Origin: Cadophora sp. MPI-SDFR-AT-0126
Lineage: Eukaryota; Ascomycota; Leotiomycetes; Helotiales; Ploettnerulaceae
Length of the DNA stretch: 64,000 nucleotides
Assembly (NCBI GenBank): GCA_020747065.1
Contig: JAGMVK010000005.1
Coordinates: 868,001-932,000 of the forward strand
Reading direction: 5' to 3'
Part shown: positions 1 through 11,316 of the stretch, piece by piece
How the letters are laid out: every line of letters starts with the position of its first letter
Position numbering within the stretch: position 1 is the first letter of the stretch
The notes under the pieces: model-generated
Database searches by the model: none
Told to the model about the DNA's origin: nothing
Seen by the model: the letters and a program-made list of their open reading frames with translations, nothing else
Translations under genes and position numbers: made by a program

Positions 1-237
1 CCGGAACCGCAGGTTGTAAAGAAAGGCTTGTTTTCTGGGTGGCGAACAGCGAAAATGCTCGATATGAAAGTGGATGCAGATGGGAGTCGGAGGGGAAAGG
101 CAGAGGTGGGGACGCTGCCGATTCAGGAGATTGTCAAGAGGAGGGAGGAATGGTTGAGAGAGGTGGCGAGGCAGGAGGAGAGGAAGCGCAGGCGGGAAGA
201 CGAGATAGAGAAGATGAAGAAGCGGAGAGATTGTTGA
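1..237 (+). CDS. 3' end of an unknown gene (partial)
   Basis: The reading frame is open from the first base of the window and stops with TGA at 235-237, so this is the C-terminus of a gene that begins outside. About 78 residues are visible. The last 45 are highly charged (runs of Arg, Lys and Glu around VKRREEW, RQEERKRRREDE, EKMKKRRD) and probably form a helix or coiled coil. I do not recognise the family. No splice site is needed within the visible part, although an acceptor near the left edge cannot be excluded. Confidence 0.5.
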   Translation, partial: PEPQVVKKGLFSGWRTAKMLDMKVDADGSRRGKAEVGTLPIQEIVKRREEWLREVARQEERKRRREDEIEKMKKRRDC

Positions 238-2311
238 TCAATAAATTCGAGATATGTTCACTGACTGATATTTCATTTGTGACCGAGCCATGCTCTTTGA
301 TATGCATCAAAAGTACAACATGAGTAACGACGCATCGACAAGGAGTCACCAGGTCTCCTAGGTATTTAAATTGTCTTATCACAGCTTCCGAATGGGACTT
401 TTAGTTCCTCCAAGCGAAGAATAATAGTATTTTAAAGGAAGGGATATATGTGTGTCCCATTATGCGTGGTGTTCATGCTTTGAGACTGGTACAGATATCA
501 GCGTTACTGATCACACCGGACTAGCACGTCTGAATGCTTGTGCCACAGAGGGGAAACACAACTGGCTCCGTTCCTGGGTCGTAGGCTACAAAATAAATCA
601 TCTCTCCCATCCTGGTCTTGATCTCATATCATCTGATTGGTCCCAAAATTGCGCTTGAGGGCATAAACCAGCAGTTTACTTGCTCCGATCCCTCCTGAAT
701 TAATAATTAGCACGAACTCCGAGTCTGATGGATGGTACTCGTATATCTCGAGAGACGGTCGAGCTAGAAGACATCATGCAAATTCTCCATGGTCGGTTCA
801 GGGCAGAGTCAAAACTGGCCTTCGAGATGTTCGAGAATGCTGGAACTGATGGGGGTGGGAGGGATATCCACGATCATCGTCAGGCCGTGCTCCATATCGT
901 GGAAATGGACATCGTTCCTGGGATAATGGGAAGTTTTATCTCCTGCTAATGAGAGGATCAACTTTGACTGAAGATAGAGAGTGATTCCGGCTTTTAGTGT
1001 TGCCCCTATGTGAATAAGGGTAATTTGGTGGGGTCGGTTCACTAAAAATACAAGTGAGACCGGTTAGACGAGGTACACTCACGAAAAGCCCCTCTTCGAT
1101 AGCATTGGAGCCAATAATAGAAAAGGGGTATTCTTTTGTCTACAAACCTGCGTCTATCCAGCGTGTTTCTATCTCTTGATCAATGCCAATGCACTCCTGA
1201 ACTTTACTTCGTTAGCGAGCTGCACTGTAAATAAACCCCTGATGGGACTGGGAACCCTGCGGTTATTTTTAGGCGAGGTAGAGTCAGCGTTGGTTGGGGT
1301 ACCTTCGCCCATCACCTGTGCCATGTTCCAACCATTCAAGAACTTTGCGATTCTTCGTGAAAGATGTCCCTCTCAACACTCTCCATCACAGTCATTCCGC
1401 TGAAATCCTGTTAATCCGATCAGTCGCCATGAACAGTCATGCTGTCCAGCTCGGGCCTTGAGCAAGGGTTGCAGAGCGAGCCGCTGGGAATGCAGCCGCC
1501 TCAACGACCTGCGTTTCGAGATATTTGGTTGGCGGTAAATCGCCGTCGCATATCTCCAGCGCCTTTATTTACGATCTGCCGGATGCTATTTATTAGAAAG
1601 CGCCTCGAAAAGGTGCTTGGGTACAGAAAAAGGTCTTAGGTGAGGCCTCCAAAGCACTCGAGACCCAGTCACCAAGATATGAATGGTCTGCAGACTGGAG
1701 GCTGCATCACAAACATGCATGATTGTAGGGTTCTACTTAACGTAGGTAGGTCTCTTCTCGTTCTATTTCTCCTGATTGACGAGGGGTGACGAGGGGTCTC
1801 TTTCGGGCCGCAGCCGCCTCGCGATCGATGCCAGACCGGCGCCTCCCATTATCCTTGAAACATATCAATGCCAGGGCTTTTCTAAGATACTTAATAGAAA
1901 AGATACTCCTTCTCTACAGCTCTGTCATTTCCTACGAAATGGGTGATTATATTTCCCGGCAGACAAAATAGAAGTGGGGCTCGTCCATCGTCGAGCTATT
2001 GTTGTTGTCATATCACTTTCCTTGATGCCATTCACGCGCAAACTTTCTTCCGCCCGGCACAATACGCTCATTGTCAATAACTAGATTATTATACTCCTAT
2101 CACAATAGTACGCTCCTTGTTATTGTGCATCAAAGAATCGTCGAGACCCTACATAAGCCAGCGTCGACCTTTTGCCTTTCCTTCTGTTCTTGGAACCATT
2201 ACTTTCTTTCAGAAAAACACGACTTCGAAAAACACAAAACAAATTCCTTTCACAACACACATATTCGAAAATTTTCCAGCAGGTCTGATTACTACCACCA
2301 CTCTTTACAAG
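238..2311. other. intergenic, about 2.1 kb, no gene seen
   Basis: Only short, unrelated reading frames occur on either strand, and none resembles a known family. The right-hand 200 bp should hold the promoter and 5' UTR of the LPMO gene. It is rich in C/T and A and contains a short inverted repeat (CACAATA at 2101-2107, TATTGTG at 2121-2127). A 10-bp direct duplication (GACGAGGGGT) lies around 1779-1797. Confidence 0.5.
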
Positions 2312-3535
2312 ATGATCTCAACTACATTCTTCACCGCGCTGGTCGCACTTGTAGCCTTGGCTGAGGCACACATGGAGATGAAATGGCCACCCGCGCTCTC
2401 CGGACGATACAACGGATTTACCGTCAAGCAAGACAATGACAACCACGCACCTCTCAGGTAAGAATCCTCGTTATCTACTCTTATAAGTACTTGCTAACGA
2501 TCTCTAGCCCCGATGGAAGCAACTTCCCTTGTCGATCACACCTTTCTGATCTTGGAACCGCAGCTGGCGCAAGCGTCGTAACCTGGAATGCCGGATCCGA
2601 GTATAACTTCACTATCACAGGAGCTGTCGAGGCCCCAACTAACCCGGCTTTCCACAATGGAGGATCTTGCCAGGCTGCTCTTAGCTATGATGGGGGAAAG
2701 ACATGGAAGGTCATCCACTCGTACCAAGGTGCATGCCCGACTTCCACTGGAGGCAGCTTTAAATTCAACGTCCCTTCGGATGCAGAGACTGGCGCTGCGG
2801 TCTTTGCCTGGCTTTGGTGGAACCACACAGGTATGTCCATGATTTCCGACTTATATGTAGACTCCTACTGACATGTAACCAGGAAATCGTGAGATGTATA
2901 TGAACTGTGCCTCTGTTACGATTTCGTCCGGAAGCGGACCTGCGCCAGCAATCCCTTTCGCCCAACGCCCAGACATCTTCAAAGCCAACATCGGGAACGG
3001 CTGTACGACGACTGATGAGACCGATGTCTTCTTCCCCAACCCCGGCCCCGATGTCACAACAGTGGGAACGAAGAAGGGAAACACATTTTCTGGCAACTGC
3101 GGCTCTGCTGCTCCAGCAAGCCCAGCAGACTCAGCAGGCTCGTCCGGCTCATCCAGCTCTGCACCATCTTCAGTACAAAGTCCGACCCTTACCATAGCTC
3201 CAGCACAAGGCGGCGCCGACTCAGACTCGACTGCAAATGGCAGAATCCGAACATCCACCGTCCCTATTGTCGTCATCGTCACCGCTACGGCTTCAGCGCC
3301 CATCTATGGTCCCTCCAGCGTACCTTCCGATTCCGCTTTCACGGTCAGCACAAATGGTGAATGTGGAGGAAAACAAACTTGCATGGGCTCTGTCTACGGA
3401 AATTGCTGCTCGAAATGGGGATGGTGTGGCTCTACGGCTGACTACTGTGGTGCTGGATGTATGTCTGACTTTGGGAAATGCGAGGGAGTCAGTGGTCGAT
3501 CTGTTGCGATCCGTGGTCGTCAGTTTCGGATCTGA
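2312..3535 (+). CDS. AA11 lytic polysaccharide monooxygenase with CBM18 (secreted, chitin-active)
   Basis: Three exons (2312-2457, 2508-2830, 2883-3535) give 373 residues. Residues 1-19 are a signal peptide ending AEA. Cleavage exposes His20, the N-terminal half of the copper histidine brace, and the second brace His is H98 in FHNGGSC. The AWLWWNHTGNREMYMNC block is typical of AA11 and carries the conserved Tyr. A Ser/Ala/Pro-rich linker follows, then a CBM18 chitin-binding module at about residues 314-356 with all eight cysteines (NCCSKWGWCG core). AA11 enzymes oxidatively cleave chitin, so this one probably acts on chitin outside the cell, in self wall turnover or on other fungi or arthropods. 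Both introns have good GT-AG sites and phases match. It converges on the GH16 gene. Confidence 0.93.
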
Positions 3536-4072
3536 GAACGCTGTCAAGCAGGGGCAAACGGAGAAGGTGGACAACTCTGTAAATAAGGGCCGGAGACGGC
3601 TAGGTCAAGATGGCGAAATCGAGCGTTTCGTGGATACATGACTTCTTGCGAGATTTTGGAATCATGGCACAACATGAACCACATGAAATAAAACGTTCTT
3701 TTACAGTAACTGTTGTTGAGATTATGGACGAAGCAGTCAATCTGTTTCTAATCTAGCATGGTGGTATACAGAATGGCCTTTTAGAGTTTGAGTGTGCCGA
3801 ACCCTGGAAGGAGCCTTCAGGCAAGAAAAGCCGATGTAAATACCACGTTCCCCAGGCATAGCCTTTTCTCCGGATCACAAGTAGAATGCCATAAGCTGCA
3901 TTCTTCTTTTCGTTTTCACAAAGTACTGATATGTAACTAAACGGTACTTTGATCTTTCTCCGTACACATACAAAGAATGCTACAAGTACAAAAGCCTTCC
4001 TTGCTTTGTCTCCAACAAGCTTGCTATGTCTCGAGAAGATCCGAATTGTCGCTTGCCTGCCGTATGCTAGGT
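3536..4072. other. convergent 3' intergenic region
   Basis: This 537-bp stretch separates the stop codons of the convergent LPMO and GH16 genes and should hold both 3' UTRs. The frames crossing it have no recognisable content. No gene is called. Confidence 0.5.
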
Positions 4073-5014
4073 CTACAACGAGTTCCAAACTCCGACATAG
4101 TCCACCTCCATCCCAGCAGACGGACCATCGATGGTCTGATTGTTCGGGAACCCCGGCCAGTACCCTCCGACCGCGACATTCAACAACAAGAAGTGTTCCT
4201 CGTGAGCCAGCTTTACCCACGTCGGTTCATCCCCAACAGTCGCACCTTTCACCGTAAAAATCTGCTTTCCATTCAAGAACCAGCTCAACGTCTCATCGGC
4301 CCAAGTAGCATTGCCCTTCCCAGTCATGCTCCTATCGACCTGAAAGCCAATCGTATTCCACGAGCCTCTGTTGAATGGCACGCCACCGCTACCAATGCCA
4401 TTGTACTCATTGCATGGTCCACCAGGAGCAAAGCCACAGTGAATGGTGGAATAGATCGTGTTTTGTCCACTGATGACTTCCAGGAAATCCCATTCAGTAG
4501 CAAACGGCCAGTTGGTATAGTTGCCTCTGAACTCTGAGCCTAGGGCCCACCAAGCGGGCCAGATGCCTTGAGATTGAGCTTCAGGAGCTCCACCGACTTT
4601 GATCCTACTTTCAATGAACATCTTTCCACCTGGCGCAGCGACAAAGTCGCTTCGCTGGGTTTCGATCCTGGCCGATGTCCATTGTCCGTCCTTGAGTCGA
4701 GGGGTGATAGCAAGAGTTTGCTGCTTGGTGATGTGGACGTTGGATGGTGAGTCAGTGTAAGTCTGATACTCGTTGTTTCCCCATCGTTCGGCTCCGCCGG
4801 GATATGAAGTCCCGAGGTCGAAGATCCAATTGTAGGAAGATGGGATCGTGCCAGGGATGCCATTGAATGTTTCGAGCCAAGTTGGGAAGAAGCCGGGTTT
4901 GATGAGCCCCTGGGGAGGAAACAATGTTTTGCCACGAGAAGCTAGTGCTGAACTGGGAATGGAGCTCGCACAGGTGGTAGCTACCACCATAGAAAATGTC
5001 AGAAATGACTTCAT
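4073..5014 (-). CDS. GH16 family secreted beta-glucanase
   Basis: Single exon, 313 residues from the Met chosen here. An in-frame Met six codons upstream (5032) is possible, but the chosen start gives a clean signal peptide (MKSFLTFSMVVATTCA). The GH16 catalytic motif E-x-D-x-x-E is present as EWDFLE, with nucleophile Glu174, Asp176 and acid/base Glu179. Flanking GH16 features are GIWPAWWALGSEF before the motif and LLLNVAVGGYWPG near the C-terminus. GH16 members of this type hydrolyse beta-1,3 or mixed beta-1,3/1,4 glucans. There is no transmembrane or GPI signal, so it is probably secreted free. Its position next to a chitin-active LPMO suggests wall-polysaccharide breakdown, but the exact substrate cannot be read from sequence. 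Confidence 0.9.
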   Translation of the reverse strand: MKSFLTFSMVVATTCASSIPSSALASRGKTLFPPQGLIKPGFFPTWLETFNGIPGTIPSSYNWIFDLGTSYPGGAERWGNNEYQTYTDSPSNVHITKQQTLAITPRLKDGQWTSARIETQRSDFVAAPGGKMFIESRIKVGGAPEAQSQGIWPAWWALGSEFRGNYTNWPFATEWDFLEVISGQNTIYSTIHCGFAPGGPCNEYNGIGSGGVPFNRGSWNTIGFQVDRSMTGKGNATWADETLSWFLNGKQIFTVKGATVGDEPTWVKLAHEEHFLLLNVAVGGYWPGFPNNQTIDGPSAGMEVDYVGVWNSL

Positions 5015-5857
5015 GATGACGTGAGGTCTCAAAAGAATGACTGGAAAAGACTGAAATGCAAGAAAAGAGCGTTGGATGTCAGGTCGACTTTGGGGGGAGA
5101 ACTCAAGGTATATGTACTCGGTTCATCATGACGGCTCGAATAAGGTTTAATTACGATAATGCCACCATAGTACCAAGACTCACAACGCACAAAGTTCAAC
5201 AGCGGATTTCGGAACTTGCAAAGGTTGTTTCTTGGATTACTGAACAGTTCCGGCCAATAAAATAAATCGAGACTCTCGATACGATTCCCACGCTGCAAGG
5301 AGGAGATGTCACCAAAAGGTTAATTTCCCTGAGGAAGGCTAGAAAACCCTCGTTAACGCTTCGCTGCTTTGGATCGGCGCCGCACTCTCCGGTGAAAACC
5401 TAAACAAGCGAAGGCAATCAACTATACTTTTGGAACAATCTTATCGAAGTTTTTCTTGGTAAAGGGGCTACAAAGTTCAAGTTGAGCCCGTATGGCACCT
5501 GGCCTACAAATCAACCTGAACTCTGTTACTACCCCCTAGATCAAACTGAAGGAAGGGGAACTGAAAAGTGGGTTTGGATGACATGAATTCATGGCACGAA
5601 GTGGGATTAGGATATGAACAAACAGTTGAACAAGAAATGTTACGGAGGTGGTCATTAATTGAGAGAAAATTCTCACTTGAGGGTTTCACTGTGGTAAGAT
5701 CCAGGCATGAAGCAAAAATGCATGTCATGGGTTGCGTAATTCATATCCATCGTGTAACAACGTCGCTGTCAGGTCCAATACCACATCGGCTTCCGCCCCG
5801 TGCCCTCATAAGTCATCTCTCACTCTAGCCACTTTGTGTTTGACTCCTTCCAAAGAA
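5015..5857. other. intergenic, GH16 promoter and Lsb5-like 3' flank
   Basis: About 840 bp with only short scattered frames. The part near 5015-5300 should contain the GH16 promoter. No RNA gene or repeat is evident. Confidence 0.45.
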
Positions 5858-7426
5858 TCAAACTGTCCTCCACACTGGCTCACGCTTCTCAACCTTTGGA
5901 GTATTCACAGCATTGCGATCAGCGAAAGGATCGTCCTCGTCTTCTTCCTCGAACTCATCTTCTTCGTCTTCCTCGGGAGGAGGTGGCTGAACAGGTCTCG
6001 GGGGCTGTCTAGGAGCTGGAGGTGGAGCACGTGGGCTCTGGCTGTTGCCACCGATACTGAGACCAGCAAATGACTGAGCAGTCTCCGTTTCTTTGCCTTT
6101 CTCGGACATGACTATTGCGAGGTTAGCTATAGTGAGGCATACCATTAGCGGTTGCACCTACCTCTGTACATGTGTTGTTGGTTAGCCAACTCGTCGTCAG
6201 AGTCACTATCAGCATCGATAGATCGATCAAGTTGCTCAAATGTCATAAGAGAAGTAACAAGCTCGTCATTGGCGTGAAGAAGAGCGCCGAGCCACTGCTC
6301 CGACTCGACAAGTTGAATCTGACGACGTCAGTACAGGAATATCTGAATGGGTCAGTCGGACTTACGTAACGTAGAATCTTCCGGCGAAGCAGCTTGCAAG
6401 ATTCGAAATGCTGAACGGCATTTTGGTTCTCAGAAATTTGTTCACGCTCTCGGTTGACTAGTTGCAATGCATTTAACAAATTCGTCGATGCTACAGAAGA
6501 TTCGGCTATGCAGTTCTTCATGATGTCTTTCTCAGCTTCCAGATTGAAGGGCTTTCCCTTCTTGTTCTTCTTCTTATCCTTGTCTTTCTTCGATTTCTTC
6601 GAATCCGGGAGCGTGACGGCCATGGTAGGGTAACTAGGCGAGAAGCTCTTGCTGGATTGAGCAAGTGAACTTTGGCGAGAGTGAGATGCTGGAGGAGGGC
6701 TCTCATCTTCGTCGCCTTCAAAGGGATTCTGCTCGGTTTCGCGCAGAACTTTGGATTTGTCCTGAGTGACAACCTGTTTCCGGCGCGGTAATTGCTGCAA
6801 GAGTGTCAGCTTGGTACAGTCTAGTTAGCCCTTGGATTGGTACCTTGTAAAGACCTGCGATTTGCTCGAGCCCCCGAGTAGTCTTATATTCAACTGCCCA
6901 TTGCCTGAAAAGATCCTTGCACTTGTCTCTCACGAGAGGATCAGAAAGATCTGAGGTACCACAAACACGCAGACGCTCCAGAAGCATCTCATCGGCAAAA
7001 GTACGTTGGAAGTTTGCGCCAGCATTCTGAATCAAACCATCCAAGAGAGTGAGAGCTCGAAGTTGACGGTGGACATTGCCATACTTCAATTTCTTCCGAA
7101 TAGAGCGAGCAGCTTCTGCTGGACCAGTTGCTTGGAGCTTGATGGCTTCGACTAGATCTGGAATACCCGCGAGATCATCTTCTTCGTAGCTTTCACTGGT
7201 GAGATTCTCAACAGCAACGGTGACAGCAGAGTACGGCTTCTTCTATAATGTCGTATCACAAATTAGTAAGTGATGTGCAGGCAGGGAAAGTATATCGATT
7301 TCCTCAGTTCAACAAGTCTGAATGACTTGTAGCAATCTGGATTCCTTCGTAGACTCGACAGAACCATGAATGGGGCTTATCATGAGCTTGAATAAGAGAT
7401 AATACTGGACTTACGTTAGAGAACAT
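5858..7426 (-). CDS. Lsb5-like VHS/GAT-domain trafficking protein
   Basis: Five exons on the minus strand (7426-7415, 7242-6844, 6794-6366, 6318-6162, 6111-5858) join in phase to 416 residues. Exon 1 codes only MFSN and is followed by a 172-nt intron, long for this window. Residues about 10-140 form a VHS-type superhelix (LVEAIKLQATGPAEAARSIRKKLKYGN, then LRALTLLDGLIQNAG). A Lys-rich linker follows, then a GAT-like three-helix region at about 212-305 (NLLNALQLVNRE, LRRKILRYIQLVE, ANDELVTSLMTFEQLD). The C-terminus is rich in Pro and acidic residues (PPPPEEDEEDE, DDPFAD). Fungal Lsb5 links actin regulators, ubiquitin and Arf at endocytic and endosomal sites. The family call rests on domain order. 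Confidence 0.85.
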
Positions 7427-8283
7427 AGTGCTCAAGTCCCTCTCCGACAGTCACGGTACCTCCCGTGACTTTAAGGGTTGAAAAGACTGAGCAAACGGCC
7501 ACTCAATCCTGTTACAGAGCCGGCAGTCTCGGGATGTTACCGATACTTATTGGGCACAATGAAAAGAAGTGGAGACGCAGAACCCGTTCGAGAATAGCGA
7601 GGACAAGTCTGGACGAGCTGGAAACGAAATTTATGGACGGTCTCCAGGTATCTTTGGCTAGAAGCTGGACAACAGAGTGCGGCTAGGATGTCGGGGTAAT
7701 TTGTTCGTTGAGAACGGGATAACATATGAGTCCCAGATCTTCGAAGGCCTCCCTAAGATACGTTATCCTCGAGTGTGCGAAGGCTAAAAAGATAGAAATT
7801 GAGGATCAGGACGACGATATCTGAGAATGATGCTACGAATGAGGCTGGAGTGAAAGTGGCTGCATGAACCATGCATGTGATGTTATTTAACTGCCGAATT
7901 AAAGCCGACCACCAGGACCTTTTTTTACCGTAAGGTCATATCCTTATCGCAGCGAAGCACCGATAAGGATTTGGCCGGACCCCGCATTCCTCATCTTGAC
8001 TCGACGCGTTATTCACTCTTCTTCAACCTTCATCCTACGCAGCTTTCCATCCATTGTCATCCAGCGCTACTGCCACCTTCCCGACTGAATGTTCTTGGAG
8101 AACGGTGCATGGGGATATTATAGTTCTGCGGCAATGATCAGTTGACCTTGATGGCGTTGTATCGTGGTTGGGATCGAGAAGGCATGTTGGAGGCAGGAGG
8201 TATGGAGAGTGAATCAATGTTAGTTGCTCATAAATCGCTGCTTGACCCGACATGCGAACTGACTATCCACATCTAGGGGGGAA
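7427..8283. other. divergent intergenic region
   Basis: About 860 bp between the divergent starts of the Lsb5-like gene and the 908-residue orphan. It probably holds both promoters. Small frames inside it show no family resemblance. Confidence 0.45.
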
Positions 8284-11010
8284 ATGCCGGGAATTTGTTC
8301 ATCATCTTTTACTCCTATCAATCCTCCCCGCGTACCTGTTCAATTCGTCAGCCCCCAAAGAACTCTTCACGAAAGCGGCTCTGATGCCAATACCTCATTT
8401 CAACCCACGCTTGAAGCCGCACCTGAAGTTACAGTCCAAAAGGGAAGGAAAAGAGGAACAACACAGGCGAATAAGGGAAGAGCTATTTCGATTAGGCGAG
8501 TTTGGGAGTATAGGGACGAAGGAGATGTGGCGGCTCAGAATCAAGGAGCAGACTTCGAATCCTCATTTTCCAAGAGACGAAAATCGGCACCTGCCAAACG
8601 CATTGAGTCTACGCCACGGCAGCCGATGACTTTGCAAGGTGATCCGAAGCAAGACAATTTGTCTCAGGCAGCACTTGCTAAACACCAGGAGGAACAACAT
8701 GGTCAACAGTTGACGAAACCTCCCGATTGCAGCAAACGAGGAACCAAGGCGACACCCAAGATCCGAAAGACAAAGTCCAAAACAGGCCCCTTTCGCAACC
8801 CCGTCATCACCAAGCCTGCTGTGCCTCGCGAGACATTCAAAAATGAGAATACGGCTCTCGCAAAGCCGGTTACAATTCACCAGGGCTGGACGAGCACAGA
8901 AGAGGCAGTGAAGCACAAGTTTAATGGCATTTCGAAGACAACTCTCGACAAGTTAGCTGCGTTCAGATACAAGTCGTCCACAGGGACTCAAGCGGAAGTC
9001 CACTCTACCAATGGCCAAAGCCTTCAAGTAGGGTATGAGCCTGTCGAGGGGGCGGAAGAACCTGCACTCAATAGCGATTATGGCTGTCTTCCGAGCGATG
9101 ATCCTGTCTTCGGCGAATACTATCTCGATGGCCAAGATCCTGCTGAGCCTGCCGAATACCAAGTTTTGCAGTCAGAGCAAGCAGTGTCGACCCCTGACCA
9201 TCTTCATGGAGGCGATGCCTTCTTCAATGATGCCATTTGGAATGTCAGTGGGAGAAGTGATGCTGATGAAAATACATATTCCACGCAAAAGCAGCTGTCG
9301 GCCAATACTGCCATGAGCCTACATCAAAGCACAGTCGTTGATGATCAATTCCCCCCGTTCCTGGCTTCACAGGCTCCCAACGCTGGCTCAGGGCTTTCGC
9401 AGAAGGTTACTGACCACATCAATTTGTCTTCAAGCGAAGTGAGAATATCAAGAGAAACACCATCCGATGTTGAAGTGCGCCAACGAATTGACCGTAAAGT
9501 CCTTGGAGTGGTCAACCCCCTTGAAGCCCTCGAACGTCCAGCCACTCTAGAAGACACCATTGAGTGTGATAAAAAGCGTTGTGGCTCGCAACTTGATCTG
9601 GCATACCAAATACCTGAGTATAGTCAAAATGCGACTAAAACTGCACAGACCGGACGTCCGCATCCTATGCGCCTCACTGATGTTCAGGTTGAGCGATCCG
9701 ATATTGATGATCATCAGGTGACTCCCAGAGATATACCCAACGACTTCGAAATGGATGAATTCGACGACGGGGGTGTTGATGACGCAGACATGCTCGCAAT
9801 TGCATCGGAGCCAGTCATCCCAGAAACACAGCTTTTGGAGACAGGAACGACCCATGGAAACTCTGTCGGCGACTTATTGAATGAGTCTCCCATTGTCAGA
9901 AGCTGCGCAAACCAAACTGCCTCAACAATCGCCGGAGACGAGCAACGCATGCGAGATGACCTACCATCCTCACCTGTAATATTGTCTGATGACGAGTACC
10001 CTTGGGAAGATGGGCTCGAGGAGGAAGATATGGTCTCTCTACCCACGCATCTTCATGGCGTCATTGAAACCTTTCAAACCCCTCCGAGCCTCGAATACTC
10101 TTTCGCCAATGGCCCAATGTCAGGGGAAGTATATGACAAATCTCTTCAATTCTCTCCTCCCAAATCACGGTCGCCTTCTGTGCTTCCGGTGAAGGCAGCA
10201 GGCGGCTCTCTTACTGATAGACACAGTCCATCCAAAGCACAATGTATCGAAGATATAGCAGCAGATCCCACAGAGGGAGAAGACTGGTCTTTCGTCAAAT
10301 CGAATCACAATATGCCCACATCTGGTGTGCCGATTTTGTCTGATCCTATGTCTGGTCAAGAGATTGCCACTCCAGATGAGACTGCAAAGCGTGCCATACC
10401 TCTGGGGCCTCAGAAACAGCGCAAGCGCTCGACTTACGCCAAAATACAACCTTCCACCCATTCACTAATTACTGAAGAAATTTCACTAGATGACAGCCAC
10501 GACTACAAACCTTTACAGCCATTCGCTCGACCAGACTTTCCTTCCTTGGTTCTCGATCGATGCTCTATCGTCGGAATTTCAGCACAGAGCTTTCTCCGCG
10601 TCTGCTTTCGAGTCGGTGAAATGTTCAGGGAAGGGGCGAGATGCCATGCTCTGAAACAGGATGCTGTCATCGAGTTGTTTGCAAGGATTACCTTCTCATC
10701 TCGCGAGCCTGGTACCACGAAACAGCACTTCCAGTTCGCGGACCTCTGGCATGACCGCCCTCCTTTCCCGAATGGAATTCTAGCCAACTACAAAACCTCA
10801 GGTTTGGCGGAGAGTGAGAGTCGTGCCTTCATTGGAGCTGAAGAATACTTGATGGCCAGGTGTATTGGAAGGTTGAGAAGGGATGTCAAGAACTCAACTG
10901 GCTGGTTCATCGACATCATCAATGTCAGATCAACTGACTGGGAGGAAATCAAGTGGACAAAAAGAATTGTAAGTGCAGGTCTTGTCAAATCGGAGAAAGG
11001 AGCAGTTTAA
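8284..11010 (+). CDS. 908-residue orphan protein, long disordered N-terminus with a C-terminal folded domain
   Basis: A single open frame from ATG 8284 to TAA 11010. I do not recognise the family. Residues 1 to about 740 are low in hydrophobics, rich in Ser, Pro, Asp and Lys, and look disordered; they contain basic patches (QKGRKRG, FSKRRKSAPAKR) that could be nuclear localisation signals. From about residue 755 to the end the composition changes to a compact hydrophobic pattern with blocks such as FLRVCFRVGEMFREG, DAVIELFARITFSSRE, QFADLWHDRPPFPNG and DWEEIKWTKRIV, suggestive of a beta-rich, possibly OB-like fold (inference). A GTAAGT at 10970-10975, just before the stop, could be a donor, so the last 14 residues may be wrong. 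A nuclear role is plausible but unproven. Confidence 0.7.
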   Translation: MPGICSSSFTPINPPRVPVQFVSPQRTLHESGSDANTSFQPTLEAAPEVTVQKGRKRGTTQANKGRAISIRRVWEYRDEGDVAAQNQGADFESSFSKRRKSAPAKRIESTPRQPMTLQGDPKQDNLSQAALAKHQEEQHGQQLTKPPDCSKRGTKATPKIRKTKSKTGPFRNPVITKPAVPRETFKNENTALAKPVTIHQGWTSTEEAVKHKFNGISKTTLDKLAAFRYKSSTGTQAEVHSTNGQSLQVGYEPVEGAEEPALNSDYGCLPSDDPVFGEYYLDGQDPAEPAEYQVLQSEQAVSTPDHLHGGDAFFNDAIWNVSGRSDADENTYSTQKQLSANTAMSLHQSTVVDDQFPPFLASQAPNAGSGLSQKVTDHINLSSSEVRISRETPSDVEVRQRIDRKVLGVVNPLEALERPATLEDTIECDKKRCGSQLDLAYQIPEYSQNATKTAQTGRPHPMRLTDVQVERSDIDDHQVTPRDIPNDFEMDEFDDGGVDDADMLAIASEPVIPETQLLETGTTHGNSVGDLLNESPIVRSCANQTASTIAGDEQRMRDDLPSSPVILSDDEYPWEDGLEEEDMVSLPTHLHGVIETFQTPPSLEYSFANGPMSGEVYDKSLQFSPPKSRSPSVLPVKAAGGSLTDRHSPSKAQCIEDIAADPTEGEDWSFVKSNHNMPTSGVPILSDPMSGQEIATPDETAKRAIPLGPQKQRKRSTYAKIQPSTHSLITEEISLDDSHDYKPLQPFARPDFPSLVLDRCSIVGISAQSFLRVCFRVGEMFREGARCHALKQDAVIELFARITFSSREPGTTKQHFQFADLWHDRPPFPNGILANYKTSGLAESESRAFIGAEEYLMARCIGRLRRDVKNSTGWFIDIINVRSTDWEEIKWTKRIVSAGLVKSEKGAV

Positions 11011-11316
11011 ACGATCATGGTGCGGAAGAATCTGATAGATATAATCGGGGAGTCTTGCTATTGCTATCTCACACATGTTGCCAGCCATTTGGCTGAACTG
11101 ACATCTAGGTACAACTAACCTGAGTTCTGATCCCTACCTATGTTCATCTTACATTAGCTTCCCCTAGCCATCACATCTAGCTAGCCTTACCAAACCAAAT
11201 AAAAAAGCTACAAGCTCCTAGCTGGAAGAAACTCAAAACCCTAAGGGCGACCTGCATTGCGTGAAATCAAAAGCCCCTCTAAAACGCCCTGAGATAACTC
11301 CAATGTATTCCCTACC
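11011..11316. other. convergent 3' intergenic region
   Basis: 306 bp between two convergent stop codons. Nothing recognised beyond AT-rich, 3'-UTR-like sequence. Confidence 0.4.

Noticed and set aside
2101..2127. Inverted repeat CACAATA / TATTGTG upstream of the LPMO
   Set aside because: Seven-base arms with a 13-nt spacer are common by chance in AT-rich promoters; noted only in the intergenic entry.
2851..3303. 150-codon open frame antisense to the LPMO gene
   Set aside because: Shadow of the Ser/Ala-rich linker coding region; no family content.
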